64,000 nucleotides of DNA from CAVOKN01 sp963696505 (GTDB lineage: Bacteria; Pseudomonadota; Gammaproteobacteria; Burkholderiales; Rhodocyclaceae), in assembly GCA_963696505.1 (NCBI GenBank), contig CAVOKN010000001.1, forward strand, positions 104,306-168,305. The letters run 5' to 3'. Numbering within the stretch: position 1 is the first letter of the stretch; each line of letters begins with the position of its first letter. Below the pieces are notes generated by a model, which had not been told where the DNA came from, ran no database searches, and saw only the letters and a list, made by a program, of their open reading frames with translations. Position numbers and translations under genes: made by a program. Shown here one piece after another: positions 1-8,913 of the stretch.

Positions 1-288
1 TACCGCCTCGCTCAAGCGAAGGCGGAAGGCGAACTGCGCGGCCTGCACCGCCAGATCGAACACCTGATCGGCGCCGCAAGCAGCTACCGGCGGCAGGCGG
101 TCGCACCCTCGGCCGAGCTGCTGCAAATCGCCGAGACCGCCTACCAGGGCGGCGAATCGACGATTCTCGAACTGCTCGATGCCTACCGGGGCGCCCTGGA
201 AGCCGAAACCACGGCACTCGACCTGGAATGGAAGGCGCGCAGCGCCCGCATCGAGTTCGATCTGCTCACTGGGAGTAATGCCGAATGA
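1..288 (+). CDS. Outer-membrane efflux factor, TolC/CzcC family (3' part only)
   Basis: Only the last 95 codons lie in the window; the frame is open from base 1 to the TGA at 286-288. The translation is a long alpha-helical C-terminal segment with the pattern AETAYQGGESTILELLDAYR, typical of the last coiled-coil repeat of outer-membrane efflux factors of the TolC fold. The stop overlaps the start of the adaptor gene (ATGA at 285-288), so it is the first visible cistron of a CBA-type operon. It would form the outer-membrane duct for the adaptor and RND pump that follow. The family is well supported; the exact subfamily (CzcC versus other OMF) is inferred from the neighbours. Confidence 0.85.
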   Translation, partial: YRLAQAKAEGELRGLHRQIEHLIGAASSYRRQAVAPSAELLQIAETAYQGGESTILELLDAYRGALEAETTALDLEWKARSARIEFDLLTGSNAE

Positions 289-1877
289 AGACTCACTGGA
301 ATTCTCCGCTGCTGGCAGCCCTGCTCGCCGGCACCCTGGCCATTTCCGGCTGCGGCAACAACAGCGCCGGCGCCCGGGACGAACAAGACAAGGCGGCGGC
401 CACGCAATCTGCCGGCACCCACGCCGGCGAAGGCGAGAAGTACACCCACTACAGCACCGACACCGAACTGTTTCTCGAAACGCCGGCATTGGTGGCCGGC
501 CAGCCTGCGAGCTTCGCCGCCCATCTCACGCGGCTCGCCGATTTCAAGCCGGTGACCAGCGGCGCGCTGCAGGTGGTCCTCAGCGGCGGCGGCCCGCCGG
601 AGGAGCGTTTCAGCGCCGACGCACCGGCGCTGCCCGGCATCTACAAGCCGGTGGTCACGCCCAGACAGGCGGGAAACAGGGAACTGACGCTGATCCTCGA
701 TACCGCCCACGGCGTGGTGCGCCACGAACTGGGCCCGCTGCGCGTCTTCGCCACGGCAGCCGAGGCGCAACAGAATCACGATGGTCACGATGGTCACGAC
801 GAAGGCATCGGCTTCACCAAGGAACAGCAGTGGAAGGTGGATTTCGCCACCGCCGTGGCGGTCAAGGGCAGGGCGCGGTCCGCGGTGGCCGGCAACGGCG
901 TGCTGCGCGCCCATCCGGACGGCGAAGCACTGTTGAGCGCGCCGGCCGCCGGTCAGTTGCACGCAGCCGGCGCCTTTCCCCACGTCGGCATGACGGTGAA
1001 GCGCGGCCAGATACTGGCCTACCTGGCGCCGCGGCTCGGCGGCGAAACCGATTACGCCGCGCTGGAGGCCGGCGCCGCCAAGGCGCGAGTGGCCCACGCC
1101 CAGGCGCAGCGCGAACGCCAGCGCATGCAGACGCTGTTCGACGCGGAAGCGGTGCCCGAGAAGCGCGTCCAGGCGGCCCTGGCAGAGGAGCAGATGGCCG
1201 CCGCCGAACTCGCCGCGACCACGCGTCGCCTCGGCCAGTACGGTGGCGAGGGCCGCGTGGCGGGCGGCGGCATTGCCATCCGCGCACCCCTCGACGGCGT
1301 GGTGGCAGACGTAAAGACGGCGGCGGGAGGCTACGTCCAGGAAGGGGCACTGCTGTTTCACATCGCCGACACGCGTCGCCTGTGGCTCGAAGTACGCATC
1401 CCGGAAAGCGAAGCGGCGAGGCTCGGCCAACCCTCGGGGGTGTGGTTCGCACTGGACGGCGAGGACACGGTGCGCGAGTTCGAAGCCGGCAAGGACGCCA
1501 AGCTGATCGCCGTCGGCGACGTGATCGACCCGGCCACCCGTACCGTCGCGGTGGTGTTCGAGTTCGCCAACGCCGACCGCAGTCTGCGCCTGGGGCAGTC
1601 GGTGAAGGCGCAGGTGCGCAGCGCGGCAGCAGGCCGCGACGCGTTGCTGGTGCCGGTGTCCGCCTTGCAGGACGAAAACGGCACCGCGACGGTGTACGTG
1701 CAAAGGGGCGGCGAGTCTTTCGAACGGCGCATCGTCAGCCCCGGCCAGCGCGACGGCCCCTGGATCGAGATTCGCGACGGGCTGGCGGCGGACGAACGGG
1801 TGGTCGCCAAAGGCGCCTACCTGGTGCGACTGGCATCGACCAAGACCGAGGCTTCCGGCCATGGCCATGCCCACTGA
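285..1877 (+). CDS. RND efflux periplasmic adaptor, CzcB/CusB-like lipoprotein
   Basis: A 530-aa HlyD/CzcB-type membrane fusion protein. The N-terminus has a lipoprotein signal with lipobox ISGC (Cys23). The body has the usual adaptor order: beta-barrel, lipoyl half-motifs around AIRAPLDGVVADV, and an alpha-helical hairpin rich in Ala, Glu and Arg between them. Two His-rich stretches, NHDGHDGHDE at about 164-173 and SGHGHAH at the C-terminus, suggest metal capture in the periplasm, as seen in adaptors of heavy-metal pumps. Start chosen at 285 because it overlaps the upstream stop (ATGA) and gives a full signal peptide. It should link the upstream OMF to the pump at 2001-5123. The metal is not identifiable from sequence. 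Confidence 0.9.
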   Translation: MKTHWNSPLLAALLAGTLAISGCGNNSAGARDEQDKAAATQSAGTHAGEGEKYTHYSTDTELFLETPALVAGQPASFAAHLTRLADFKPVTSGALQVVLSGGGPPEERFSADAPALPGIYKPVVTPRQAGNRELTLILDTAHGVVRHELGPLRVFATAAEAQQNHDGHDGHDEGIGFTKEQQWKVDFATAVAVKGRARSAVAGNGVLRAHPDGEALLSAPAAGQLHAAGAFPHVGMTVKRGQILAYLAPRLGGETDYAALEAGAAKARVAHAQAQRERQRMQTLFDAEAVPEKRVQAALAEEQMAAAELAATTRRLGQYGGEGRVAGGGIAIRAPLDGVVADVKTAAGGYVQEGALLFHIADTRRLWLEVRIPESEAARLGQPSGVWFALDGEDTVREFEAGKDAKLIAVGDVIDPATRTVAVVFEFANADRSLRLGQSVKAQVRSAAAGRDALLVPVSALQDENGTATVYVQRGGESFERRIVSPGQRDGPWIEIRDGLAADERVVAKGAYLVRLASTKTEASGHGHAH

Positions 1878-1905
1878 ATACCGATCGCAGCCGGCCGCGA
1901 GGCTC

Positions 1906-1958
1906 GCCCCCTCCGTCGCCTCCTACCGCGCGCGGGGGCGGGCCGGGGTGGCGGCATG
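1906..1958. repeat. Degenerate GC-rich palindromic repeat between adaptor and pump genes
   Basis: This segment aligns by eye with the intergenic element at 39977-40029: both begin GCCCCCTCC, have a CGCGCGGGGG-like centre and end with a GGGGTGG-like tail. It lies in the 123-bp gap between the adaptor stop and the pump start, so it is transcribed within the efflux operon. It may form a hairpin in the mRNA. The match is imperfect and was judged without alignment software. Confidence 0.5.
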
Positions 1959-2000
1959 CCCGGCCATGCAGGCGAAAGTCAGACCGGGAGCGACGGCGCC

Positions 2001-5000
2001 ATGATCGACCATATCATCCGGTGGTCGCTGCGAACGCGGCTGTTCGTCGTCGTCGGCGCCGTGCTGCTGCTCCTGTGGGGCGGCTGGCAGGCGCTGCGCA
2101 CGCCGGTGGACATCTTCCCCGACCTCACCGCGCCGACGGTAACCGTCGTCACCGATGCTCTCGGCATTGCGCCGGGCGACATGGAGAACCTGGTCACCTT
2201 CCCCATCGAAACGGCGCTCAACGGCGCGCCGGGGGTGCGGCGGGTACGCTCTTCGACCAAGATCGGGCTGTCGGTGATCACCGTCGAGTTCGAGTGGGGA
2301 ACCGACCCTTATCTCGCGCGCAACGTCGTGGCCGAGAAGCTGCAGCTCGCCCGCGCCGCCCTGCCGCCGGGCGTCGAGGCACCGGTGATGGCGCCGGCCG
2401 CTTCGATCATGGGCGAGATCATGTTCATCGCGCTCACGTCGAATGTCCATGACGGCAAGGCGCTGAAAAAGACCGCCGACTTTGTTCTGCGCAAGCGCCT
2501 GCTGGCAGTGCCGGGGGTGGCGGAGGTGCTGCCCATAGGCGGCGAGGTGCAGCAGTTCCAGGTCACTGTCAAACCGGATCGGCTGGCGGCCTACGAGCTG
2601 ACCCTGGACCAGGTGGTGAAGGCGGTGGAGGGCGCCAACAGCAACGCCGCCGCCGGCTTCTACGCCGCCGGCGGGCAGGAATACCTGATCCAGGGCCTGG
2701 GCCGGGTGCAACGCCCGGAGGACATCGCCGAGTCGGTGGTGGCCTTGCGCCAGGGCACGCCCATCCTGGTGCGCCAGGTGGCCGACGTGGAACTGGGCAG
2801 CGCGATCCGGCGCGGCATCGGCGCCGCCAACGGCAAACCGGCAGTGGTGCTGGGCATACAGCGCCAGCCGGCGGCCAACACCCTGGAGCTGACGCGGCGC
2901 CTCGACGCGACGCTGGCGGAACTGCAGGCGGGGCTGCCCGAGGGCATGAGGATAGAGACGCGGCTGTTCCGCCAGGCCGATTTCATCGATACATCCATCT
3001 CCAACCTGTTGTCCACGCTGCGCGACGGCGCGATCCTGATCGTCGCCATCGTCTTCGCCTTCCTGCTGTCCTGGCGCTCGACGGCGATCACGCTGGTGGC
3101 GCTGCCGCTGTCGCTGGTGGCGGCGATCCTCGCCATGAAGGGCATCGGCGCCACCATCAACACCATGACCCTGGGCGGCATGGCGATCGCATTGGGCGCG
3201 CTGGTGGACGACGCGATCATCGTGGTGGAGAACATCGTGCGAAGGCTGCGGCAGAACCGCTGCCTCCCGCCAGCGCAGCGCCGCGACGCCGTCCAGGTGG
3301 TGTATCTCGCGACGCGGGAAATCCAGGGCTCGATCGTCTTCGCCACGCTGATCATCATGCTGGTGTTCGTGCCGCTGTTCTTCCTCTCCGGCGTCGAGGG
3401 ACGGCTGATGGTGCCGCTGGGCCTCGCCTACGTCATATCGCTGGCGGCGTCGCTGGGGGTGGCGATCACCGTGACGCCGGTGCTGGCCTCGCTGTTCCTT
3501 CCCGAGTCGAAGGAAATCCGCGCCGCTCAGGAACCTGGCTACGTGCGCAGGCTGAAGCACGCCTACGGCCGCCTGCTGGATAGTCTGCTGCCGCGCTGGA
3601 AGGCGATCGCCGCCGCCGCTGCCGCGGCACTGACTCTTGCCCTGGGCGCGCTCGCCGCGGCGGGCCAGGCCTTCCTGCCCGACTTCAACGAAGGCACCTT
3701 GACCGTCAGTGCGGCGACCCTGCCGGGCACCTCGCTGGAGGAGTCCGACCGCCTCGGTGGATTGATCGAGCAGATCCTGCTGTCGCATCCGGAGGTGGTC
3801 GCCACGGCGCGACGCACCGGCCGCTCGCCGCTGGACCCCCATGCTCTCGACATCCACGAGTCGGAGATCGAGGTCAGCCTGAAAATGGGCAGCCGCGGCA
3901 AGGCGCAGTTCCTCGATGCGCTGCGCCACGACCTGGGCCATGTCCCCGGTACGCTGATCGTGGTCGGGCAGCCGATCTCCCACCGCATCGACCACATGCT
4001 CTCCGGCAGCCGCGCCAACATCGCCGTGAAGCTTTTCGGCACCGACCTGTACGAGCTGCGCCGCATCGCCCAGCAGTTGAAGGCGGTGATGCAGACCGTG
4101 CCCGGCGCCGTCGATGTCACGCCGGAACAGCAGATCGACATACCCTTCCTCACCGTCAAGTACCGCCGCGAGGCGCTGGCGCGCCACGGCCTGTCGGCGC
4201 GCGAGCTTTCGGAAACCCTGGTCGCCGCCTTCACCGGCATCGCAGTGGGCAAGGTGGTGGAGGGTCAGGCCGCCTACGACATGGTGGTGCGCTACGACCC
4301 GGCGGTGCTAGACAATCTGGACGCGATCCGCGCCACGCTCGTGACCACGCCCTCAGGTGCGCGGCTGCCGCTGTCGGTGCTGGCGCAGATCCGCAACGAC
4401 CGCGGCCCCTACTTCATCAATCGCGAGAACGTGCAGCGCAAGATGGTCGTCATGGCCAATGTCGCCGGGCGCGACTTGGGCAGCGTGGTGGCGCAGATGC
4501 GCGTGCGCATCGCGCAGGAAGTGCAACTCCCGGCCGGCTACCACGTCGAGTACGGCGGTCAGTTCGAGAGCGCCGAGGAGGCCTCCCGCACCCTGCTCGC
4601 CCTGGGCGCGGCGGTGACGGTGGGTATCTTCCTGCTGCTCTTCGTCGCCTTCCATTCGGCGCGGGATGCGCTGCTGGTGATGCTCAACCTGCCGCTGGCG
4701 ATCATCGGCGGGGCGGCGGGCGTCTGGCTCACCGGCGGCGTGCAGTCGGTGGCGTCGACCATCGGCTTCATCACCCTGCTGGGCATCGCCACCCGCAACG
4801 GCGTGATGATGATCGCCCACATCCACATGCTGGTGGAGGAAGAGGGCGTCGTCGATCCCCATGAAGCCGTCAAGCGCGGGGCGCAGGAGCGCCTGGTGCC
4901 GATACTCATGACGGCGCTGGCGGCCGGCCTGGCGCTGGTGCCGTTGGCGCTCTCCGGCGGCCAGCCGGGCTCGGAGATCCAGGCGCCGATGGCGGTGGTG

Positions 5001-5123
5001 ATCCTCTGCGGGCTGGTTTCCTCCACCGTCCTGAACATGATCGTGGTGCCGGCGCTCTACCTGCGCTTCGGCAGCCTCGGGCAACGCATCGCCGCGCTTC
5101 GGGAGGCGCCCTCGGGAGCCTGA
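2001..5123 (+). CDS. Heavy-metal efflux RND pump, CzcA/CusA family permease
   Basis: A 1040-aa inner-membrane RND transporter that would export metal ions or related substrates using the proton gradient. Visible hallmarks: TM1 at the N-terminus (TRLFVVVGAVLLLLWGG), porter domains, the TM4 relay segment GALVDDAIIVVEN at about residues 399-411, a second set of TM helices after about residue 860 with GIATRNGVMMIAHIHM, and a hydrophobic C-terminus. The in-frame ATG at 1956 would add 15 non-membrane residues overlapping the palindromic repeat; the ATG at 2001 gives the usual short N-terminus before TM1. The TM4 motif is a variant of the usual heavy-metal pattern, so the substrate may not be a classical Co/Zn/Cd set. 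Confidence 0.92.
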   Translation: MIDHIIRWSLRTRLFVVVGAVLLLLWGGWQALRTPVDIFPDLTAPTVTVVTDALGIAPGDMENLVTFPIETALNGAPGVRRVRSSTKIGLSVITVEFEWGTDPYLARNVVAEKLQLARAALPPGVEAPVMAPAASIMGEIMFIALTSNVHDGKALKKTADFVLRKRLLAVPGVAEVLPIGGEVQQFQVTVKPDRLAAYELTLDQVVKAVEGANSNAAAGFYAAGGQEYLIQGLGRVQRPEDIAESVVALRQGTPILVRQVADVELGSAIRRGIGAANGKPAVVLGIQRQPAANTLELTRRLDATLAELQAGLPEGMRIETRLFRQADFIDTSISNLLSTLRDGAILIVAIVFAFLLSWRSTAITLVALPLSLVAAILAMKGIGATINTMTLGGMAIALGALVDDAIIVVENIVRRLRQNRCLPPAQRRDAVQVVYLATREIQGSIVFATLIIMLVFVPLFFLSGVEGRLMVPLGLAYVISLAASLGVAITVTPVLASLFLPESKEIRAAQEPGYVRRLKHAYGRLLDSLLPRWKAIAAAAAAALTLALGALAAAGQAFLPDFNEGTLTVSAATLPGTSLEESDRLGGLIEQILLSHPEVVATARRTGRSPLDPHALDIHESEIEVSLKMGSRGKAQFLDALRHDLGHVPGTLIVVGQPISHRIDHMLSGSRANIAVKLFGTDLYELRRIAQQLKAVMQTVPGAVDVTPEQQIDIPFLTVKYRREALARHGLSARELSETLVAAFTGIAVGKVVEGQAAYDMVVRYDPAVLDNLDAIRATLVTTPSGARLPLSVLAQIRNDRGPYFINRENVQRKMVVMANVAGRDLGSVVAQMRVRIAQEVQLPAGYHVEYGGQFESAEEASRTLLALGAAVTVGIFLLLFVAFHSARDALLVMLNLPLAIIGGAAGVWLTGGVQSVASTIGFITLLGIATRNGVMMIAHIHMLVEEEGVVDPHEAVKRGAQERLVPILMTALAAGLALVPLALSGGQPGSEIQAPMAVVILCGLVSSTVLNMIVVPALYLRFGSLGQRIAALREAPSGA

Positions 5124-5133
5124 CTTTCGCCAC

Positions 5134-5158
5134 GCCGGGTCGAGAAGCGAGACCCGGC
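5134..5158. terminator. Hairpin between convergent pump and frdB genes
   Basis: An 8-bp perfect stem, GCCGGGTC (5134-5141) with GACCCGGC (5151-5158) and a 9-nt loop, sits in the 45-bp gap between the convergent ends of the RND pump and frdB. There is no T-run on either side, so it may be an imperfect bidirectional terminator or a mobile palindrome rather than a classical intrinsic terminator. Confidence 0.45.
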
Positions 5159-5168
5159 ATCCAATGTC

Positions 5169-5915
5169 CTATTCGAAGCCCATCCTCGCCATGCGCCGGC
5201 GCAGGAAGGCGATCTGCGTGGACAGCGGCAGGTTCTTGGGACAGACGTCGTGGCAGCCGAGCAGCGACATGCAGCCGAACACACCGTCGTCGTCGCCAAC
5301 CAGCTCGTAGTAGTCCTCGTCGCTGCGCGCGTCGCGCGGATCCAGGCGGAAGCGCGCGATCTTGTTCAGGCCCACCGCGCCGACGAAGTCCTCGCGCATC
5401 TGTGCGGTGCCGCAGCCGGCGACGCAGCAACCGCATTCGATGCAGCGGTCCAGCTCGTAGATCTGCTGCGCCAGGTCCGGGTCCATGGTCTGCTCGATGC
5501 GGCACAGGTCGATCTCTTCCTGCTGCATGTGCAGCCAGGTCCGCAGGCGCTCGCTCATCGCCCGCATCCACTTGCCGGTGTTCACGGAGAGGTCGGCAAT
5601 CAGTTCGAACACCGGCAGCGGCGCCAGCGTGATCTCGGGGCCGAGCTGGCGCGTCAGGCTGCGGCAGGCGAGCCCGGGCCGGCCGTTGATCACCATGGCG
5701 CAACTGCCGCAGATGCCGGCGCGGCAGACGAAGTCGAACTGCAGCGACGCGTCCTGCTTCTCGCGGATCTCGTTGAGCGCGATGTAGAGCGTCATGCCGT
5801 CGGCCTCTTCCAGGCGATAAACCTGCATGTGGGGCGGCGTCTCGGGACGCGCCGGGTCGTAGCGCAGCACCGAGATGCGCAACTGGCGATGGGGGGACGG
5901 TTTCAGCGTGCTCAT
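5169..5915 (-). CDS. frdB: Fumarate reductase (or succinate dehydrogenase) iron-sulfur subunit, B-type
   Basis: A 248-aa subunit that passes electrons between the flavoprotein and the membrane diheme cytochrome. It carries the [2Fe-2S] ligands C64, C69, C72 and C84 (CRAGICGSC...C), the [4Fe-4S] cluster motif CIECGCCVAGC at 158-168, and the [3Fe-4S] set CMSLLGCHDVCP at 215-226. The start at 5915 overlaps the frdA stop by four bases (ATGA), so translation is coupled. A longer upstream open frame exists, but it only reads the frdA sequence in another frame. The third gene of frdCAB, in the same order as Wolinella succinogenes. Direction of catalysis is inferred from context, not from this subunit. 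Confidence 0.95.
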   Translation of the reverse strand: MSTLKPSPHRQLRISVLRYDPARPETPPHMQVYRLEEADGMTLYIALNEIREKQDASLQFDFVCRAGICGSCAMVINGRPGLACRSLTRQLGPEITLAPLPVFELIADLSVNTGKWMRAMSERLRTWLHMQQEEIDLCRIEQTMDPDLAQQIYELDRCIECGCCVAGCGTAQMREDFVGAVGLNKIARFRLDPRDARSDEDYYELVGDDDGVFGCMSLLGCHDVCPKNLPLSTQIAFLRRRMARMGFE

Positions 5916-7930
5916 GGCTGCGTGGCGGTCTGCTTCGGAGGATCGGATTCGGGCAGCGGCTCGTCGAGGCGCTCGTTGCGGCAGCGCAGCCGCTGCGGCA
6001 GCAGATGCTCGTACGGCATCAGCGCCGTCTGCACGGTGAATCGGTCGGCGCCGGCTAGCCCTGTCCGCACCACATCGATCTGCGCCAGACGCGGCGCGGT
6101 GTCCGGATGCTCGATGTAGTCCCTGGCGCCATAGCCGCGCCAGCCGGGCGGCAGCTCCATGCCGCCGACATCGAGGCGCTCGTAGCGCAGCGTCGGCAGC
6201 GTGTCGCCCTCCCCCGGCCAGGTGGCCAGCGTGCGCACCAGCCAGTCGCGGTCGTTGCGGCGCGGGAAGTCCTCGCGGAAGTGGGCGCCGCGGCTCTCCT
6301 CGCGTTGCAGCGCGCCGTAGGCGATGCACAGCGCGAGCTTGAGCATCTTGCGCACCCGGTAGGCCGCCACCAGCTCCGGGTTGGCGGCGGTGCTCTTGTA
6401 GGCCACACAGACATGGCGACTACGTTCCAGCAACTGCTGCAAGCCCTCCACCGCCTGACGCAGTTCGGCGCCGGTGCGGAAGATGCCCACCTTCGCCGTC
6501 ATCAGCTCCTGCATCTCGACGCGCAACTGGTTGGCATTTTCCTGGCCCGGGCAGACCAGCAGCGCGTCGAGCGCAGCCTGCTCGCGGCCCAGGAAGTCGC
6601 GCACCAGTCCGGTGGACACGTCGAGGTCGTTCTCCGGCAGGTCGCAGAAGTCGGCGATGGCCTCGCCGACGATCATCCCCGCCACCACCGTCTCCGCCAC
6701 TGAGTTTCCGCCCAGACGGTTGAAGCCGTGCAGATCCCAGCATGCCGCCTCGCCCGCCGCGAACAGTCCGTTCAACTGCGGGCTGGCGCCGCTGGGGTCG
6801 GTACGCACGCCGCCCATGGTGTAGTGCTGCGCCGGGCGCACCGGGATCCAGTCCTTCGCCGGGTCTATGCCGAGAAAATAGTGGCAGATTTCCTTCACCT
6901 CGCGCAGATTGCGCTCGATGTGTTCGCGCCCGAGCAGGGTGATGTCCAGCCACAGGTGCTCGGTGAATCGCGAGCGCACGCCCTTGCCGGCACGGATGTG
7001 CTCCTCCATGCGGCGCGCCACCACGTCGCGCGAGGCGAGCTCCTTCTTCTCCGGTTCATAGTCCGGCATGAAGCGGTGGCCCGCGGCGTCGCGCAGCAAC
7101 CCGCCGTCGCCGCGACAGCCCTCGGTCACCAGGATGCCGGCGGGCACGATGGCAGTGGGATGGAACTGTACCGCCTCCATGTTGCCCAGCGTCGCGACAC
7201 CGGTTTCCAGCGCGATGGCGGTGCCTATGCCCTGGGAGATCACGGCGTTGGTGGTGACGCGGTAGAGCCGCCCCGCGCCGCCGGTGGCGATGCAGGTGGC
7301 CTTGGCGACGTAGGCGGTGAGGGTGCCGCTGATCAGATCGCGCACGATGGCGCCGTGGCAGCGCCCGCCTTCATGGATCAGCGCCAGCGCCTCGGTGCGC
7401 TCGTGCACCGGGATGCCTTGGGCGATGGCGCGATCGCTCATGGCGAACAGCATGGCGTGGCCGGTGCCGTCGGAGACGTAGCAGGTGCGCCATTTCTTGG
7501 TGCCGCCGAAATCGCGCTGGGCCATCAGGCCGTGGGCCTCGTCGCGCTCGGTCAGCGTAACCCGCGCGCCGTTGATCACCACCTCGCGGTCGCCGCGCCG
7601 CACCCGGCTCCAGGGCACACCCCACTGGGCGAGTTCCCGCACCGCCTTGGGCGCGGTGTCAACGAACATGCGCACCACGCGCTGGTCGGCGCCCCAGTCG
7701 CTGCCGCGCACCGTGTCCTCGAAATGCACGTCCTCGCTGTCGCCCCGGCCGCGGATGACGTTGGCGAGGCTCGCCTGCATCCCGCCCTGGGCCGCCGCCG
7801 AGTGGGAACGCTTGGGCGGCACCAGCGACAGGATGACGGCGTCGTGACCACGGCGGCGCGCCGCGATCGCCACCCTTAGCCCCGCCAGCCCGCCGCCGAT
7901 CACCAGCACGTCGGTGTAGACGATCCTCAT
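5912..7930 (-). CDS. frdA: Fumarate reductase flavoprotein subunit
   Basis: A 672-aa FAD-binding subunit where fumarate and succinate interconvert. The N-terminal dinucleotide fold VIGGGLAGLRVAIAA is followed by HSAAAQGGMQAS, which contains the His that carries covalent FAD in this family. Later motifs include ATGGAGRLY, HPTAIVPAGILVTEG, the substrate-site segment ASRDVVARRM, and QHYTMGGVRTD with LFAAGEAACWDLHGFNRLGG. The start at 7930 overlaps the frdC stop (7927-7929) and the end overlaps frdB. Family assignment to the SdhA/FrdA superfamily is certain; fumarate reductase is preferred because of the B-type diheme partner and the FNR box upstream. Confidence 0.95.
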   Translation of the reverse strand: MRIVYTDVLVIGGGLAGLRVAIAARRRGHDAVILSLVPPKRSHSAAAQGGMQASLANVIRGRGDSEDVHFEDTVRGSDWGADQRVVRMFVDTAPKAVRELAQWGVPWSRVRRGDREVVINGARVTLTERDEAHGLMAQRDFGGTKKWRTCYVSDGTGHAMLFAMSDRAIAQGIPVHERTEALALIHEGGRCHGAIVRDLISGTLTAYVAKATCIATGGAGRLYRVTTNAVISQGIGTAIALETGVATLGNMEAVQFHPTAIVPAGILVTEGCRGDGGLLRDAAGHRFMPDYEPEKKELASRDVVARRMEEHIRAGKGVRSRFTEHLWLDITLLGREHIERNLREVKEICHYFLGIDPAKDWIPVRPAQHYTMGGVRTDPSGASPQLNGLFAAGEAACWDLHGFNRLGGNSVAETVVAGMIVGEAIADFCDLPENDLDVSTGLVRDFLGREQAALDALLVCPGQENANQLRVEMQELMTAKVGIFRTGAELRQAVEGLQQLLERSRHVCVAYKSTAANPELVAAYRVRKMLKLALCIAYGALQREESRGAHFREDFPRRNDRDWLVRTLATWPGEGDTLPTLRYERLDVGGMELPPGWRGYGARDYIEHPDTAPRLAQIDVVRTGLAGADRFTVQTALMPYEHLLPQRLRCRNERLDEPLPESDPPKQTATQP

Positions 7931-8709
7931 CGCGCTCCTCCCTGCGGCGGAATCACCACCCACGCCGGAACGTAGGGTTCGCCGTAGCGCGGCGCGTGCT
8001 CGATGCCAAGCTTGATGTACGCCGCCAGGGTGACGAAGCCGAGCACCAGGAAGAAGCCGGTGATCGCCCACTTCAACTTCTTGAGCCGCCGCCGCGTGGC
8101 CTCAGGATCGGGCAGCGCCAGCCAGCCCCACTTCACCGCCAGGCGGTAGAGGCCGATGCTGCCGTGCAACTCCACTGCCAGCAGCAGCAGGATGTAGAGC
8201 GGCCAGTAGTGCTCGCTCCACACCCGGTCCGCCGACTCGAACGGGCCGATGCGTTCCGGCCGCGTCAGCATGACATAGAGATGAATCGAGGCGAGGAAGA
8301 ACAACGCGAAGCCGGTGAACACCTGCCAGAACCAGAGCGTCGTATCCTCGTGCTTCATGCCGCCCATGTGCCGCCGGAAAGTCGCGAACTGGCGATAGCT
8401 GGCGGGGAATTTGCGCAGCGCCAGCGCGGCGTGGCCGACGATCAGCGCCAGCACGCCAGCCACCACCAGCGAAACGATCCAGGGGTAGGCGCGGCCGAAG
8501 AAGAAGTAGCCCTCGAAGAAGCGCGCCACCGCCCAGAACGCATCCTTGCCGAGGAGGATGGAGGCGACGAAGAACATGTGCCCCCACATGAACAGGCCAA
8601 GCAGGAGTCCGCTCGCACTCTGGAAGAAATCGAGTCGCGCCGGCCAGCGGCTCTTGCGCGGCCGGCCCGCCGGCCCGGTACCGGCGGCGCTGGGGCTGCT
8701 TGTCGTCAT
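7927..8709 (-). CDS. frdC: Quinol:fumarate reductase diheme cytochrome b subunit (B-type)
   Basis: A 260-aa membrane anchor with five hydrophobic helices. Numbered from the Met at 8709, His44 (MWGH), His93 (VGH), His143 (SIH) and His182 (ELHGSIGLYR) fall exactly where the Wolinella succinogenes FrdC heme ligands are, and Glu66 (FFEG) and Glu180 also coincide with the menaquinol-site and E-pathway glutamates known there. This supports start 8709 over the upstream Met at 8745. It accepts electrons from low-potential quinol and delivers them through two hemes b to FrdB. First gene of the frdCAB operon. Confidence 0.94.
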   Translation of the reverse strand: MTTSSPSAAGTGPAGRPRKSRWPARLDFFQSASGLLLGLFMWGHMFFVASILLGKDAFWAVARFFEGYFFFGRAYPWIVSLVVAGVLALIVGHAALALRKFPASYRQFATFRRHMGGMKHEDTTLWFWQVFTGFALFFLASIHLYVMLTRPERIGPFESADRVWSEHYWPLYILLLLAVELHGSIGLYRLAVKWGWLALPDPEATRRRLKKLKWAITGFFLVLGFVTLAAYIKLGIEHAPRYGEPYVPAWVVIPPQGGAR

Positions 8710-8800
8710 GGGCTTCGGGCCGAAGCGACCGCTGTTCGGCGGCATACATCAGCTTTTTCTTATGGAGCGCCCAATGTCGCGCAAGTGCCGCTTCGGTCCG

Positions 8801-8814
8801 TTGATGCAGATCAA
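8801..8814. promoter_or_regulatory. Perfect FNR/ANR box upstream of frdCAB
   Basis: The sequence TTGATGCAGATCAA matches the FNR consensus TTGAT-N4-ATCAA at all ten defined positions. It is centred at 8807.5, 98 bases upstream of the frdC start, in the 204-bp gap between cytochrome b561 and frdC. If it acts as a class II site centred at -41.5, the start of transcription would be near 8766 and the -10 near 8773-8778 (GACATT on the minus strand, a weak match). Oxygen-limited activation of frdCAB is the natural reading. Confidence 0.75.
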
Positions 8815-8913
8815 AAGGCAAGGTCGGGTCGCCCGCAACGACCCGACCTCCAGCGACTGACTTCCGGCGCCGGCCGTGGGTCGGCTCAGACGCACCGGCG
8901 CCGACCTAACGGG

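Noticed and set aside
1923..4187. Long open frame antisense to the RND pump (754 codons)
   Set aside because: High GC keeps opposite frames open; the translation is Arg/Gln/His-rich with no domain, and the plus-strand pump gene explains the DNA.
5134..5158. Classical intrinsic terminator
   Set aside because: The stem is good but there is no T-run on either strand, so it is reported only as a hairpin.
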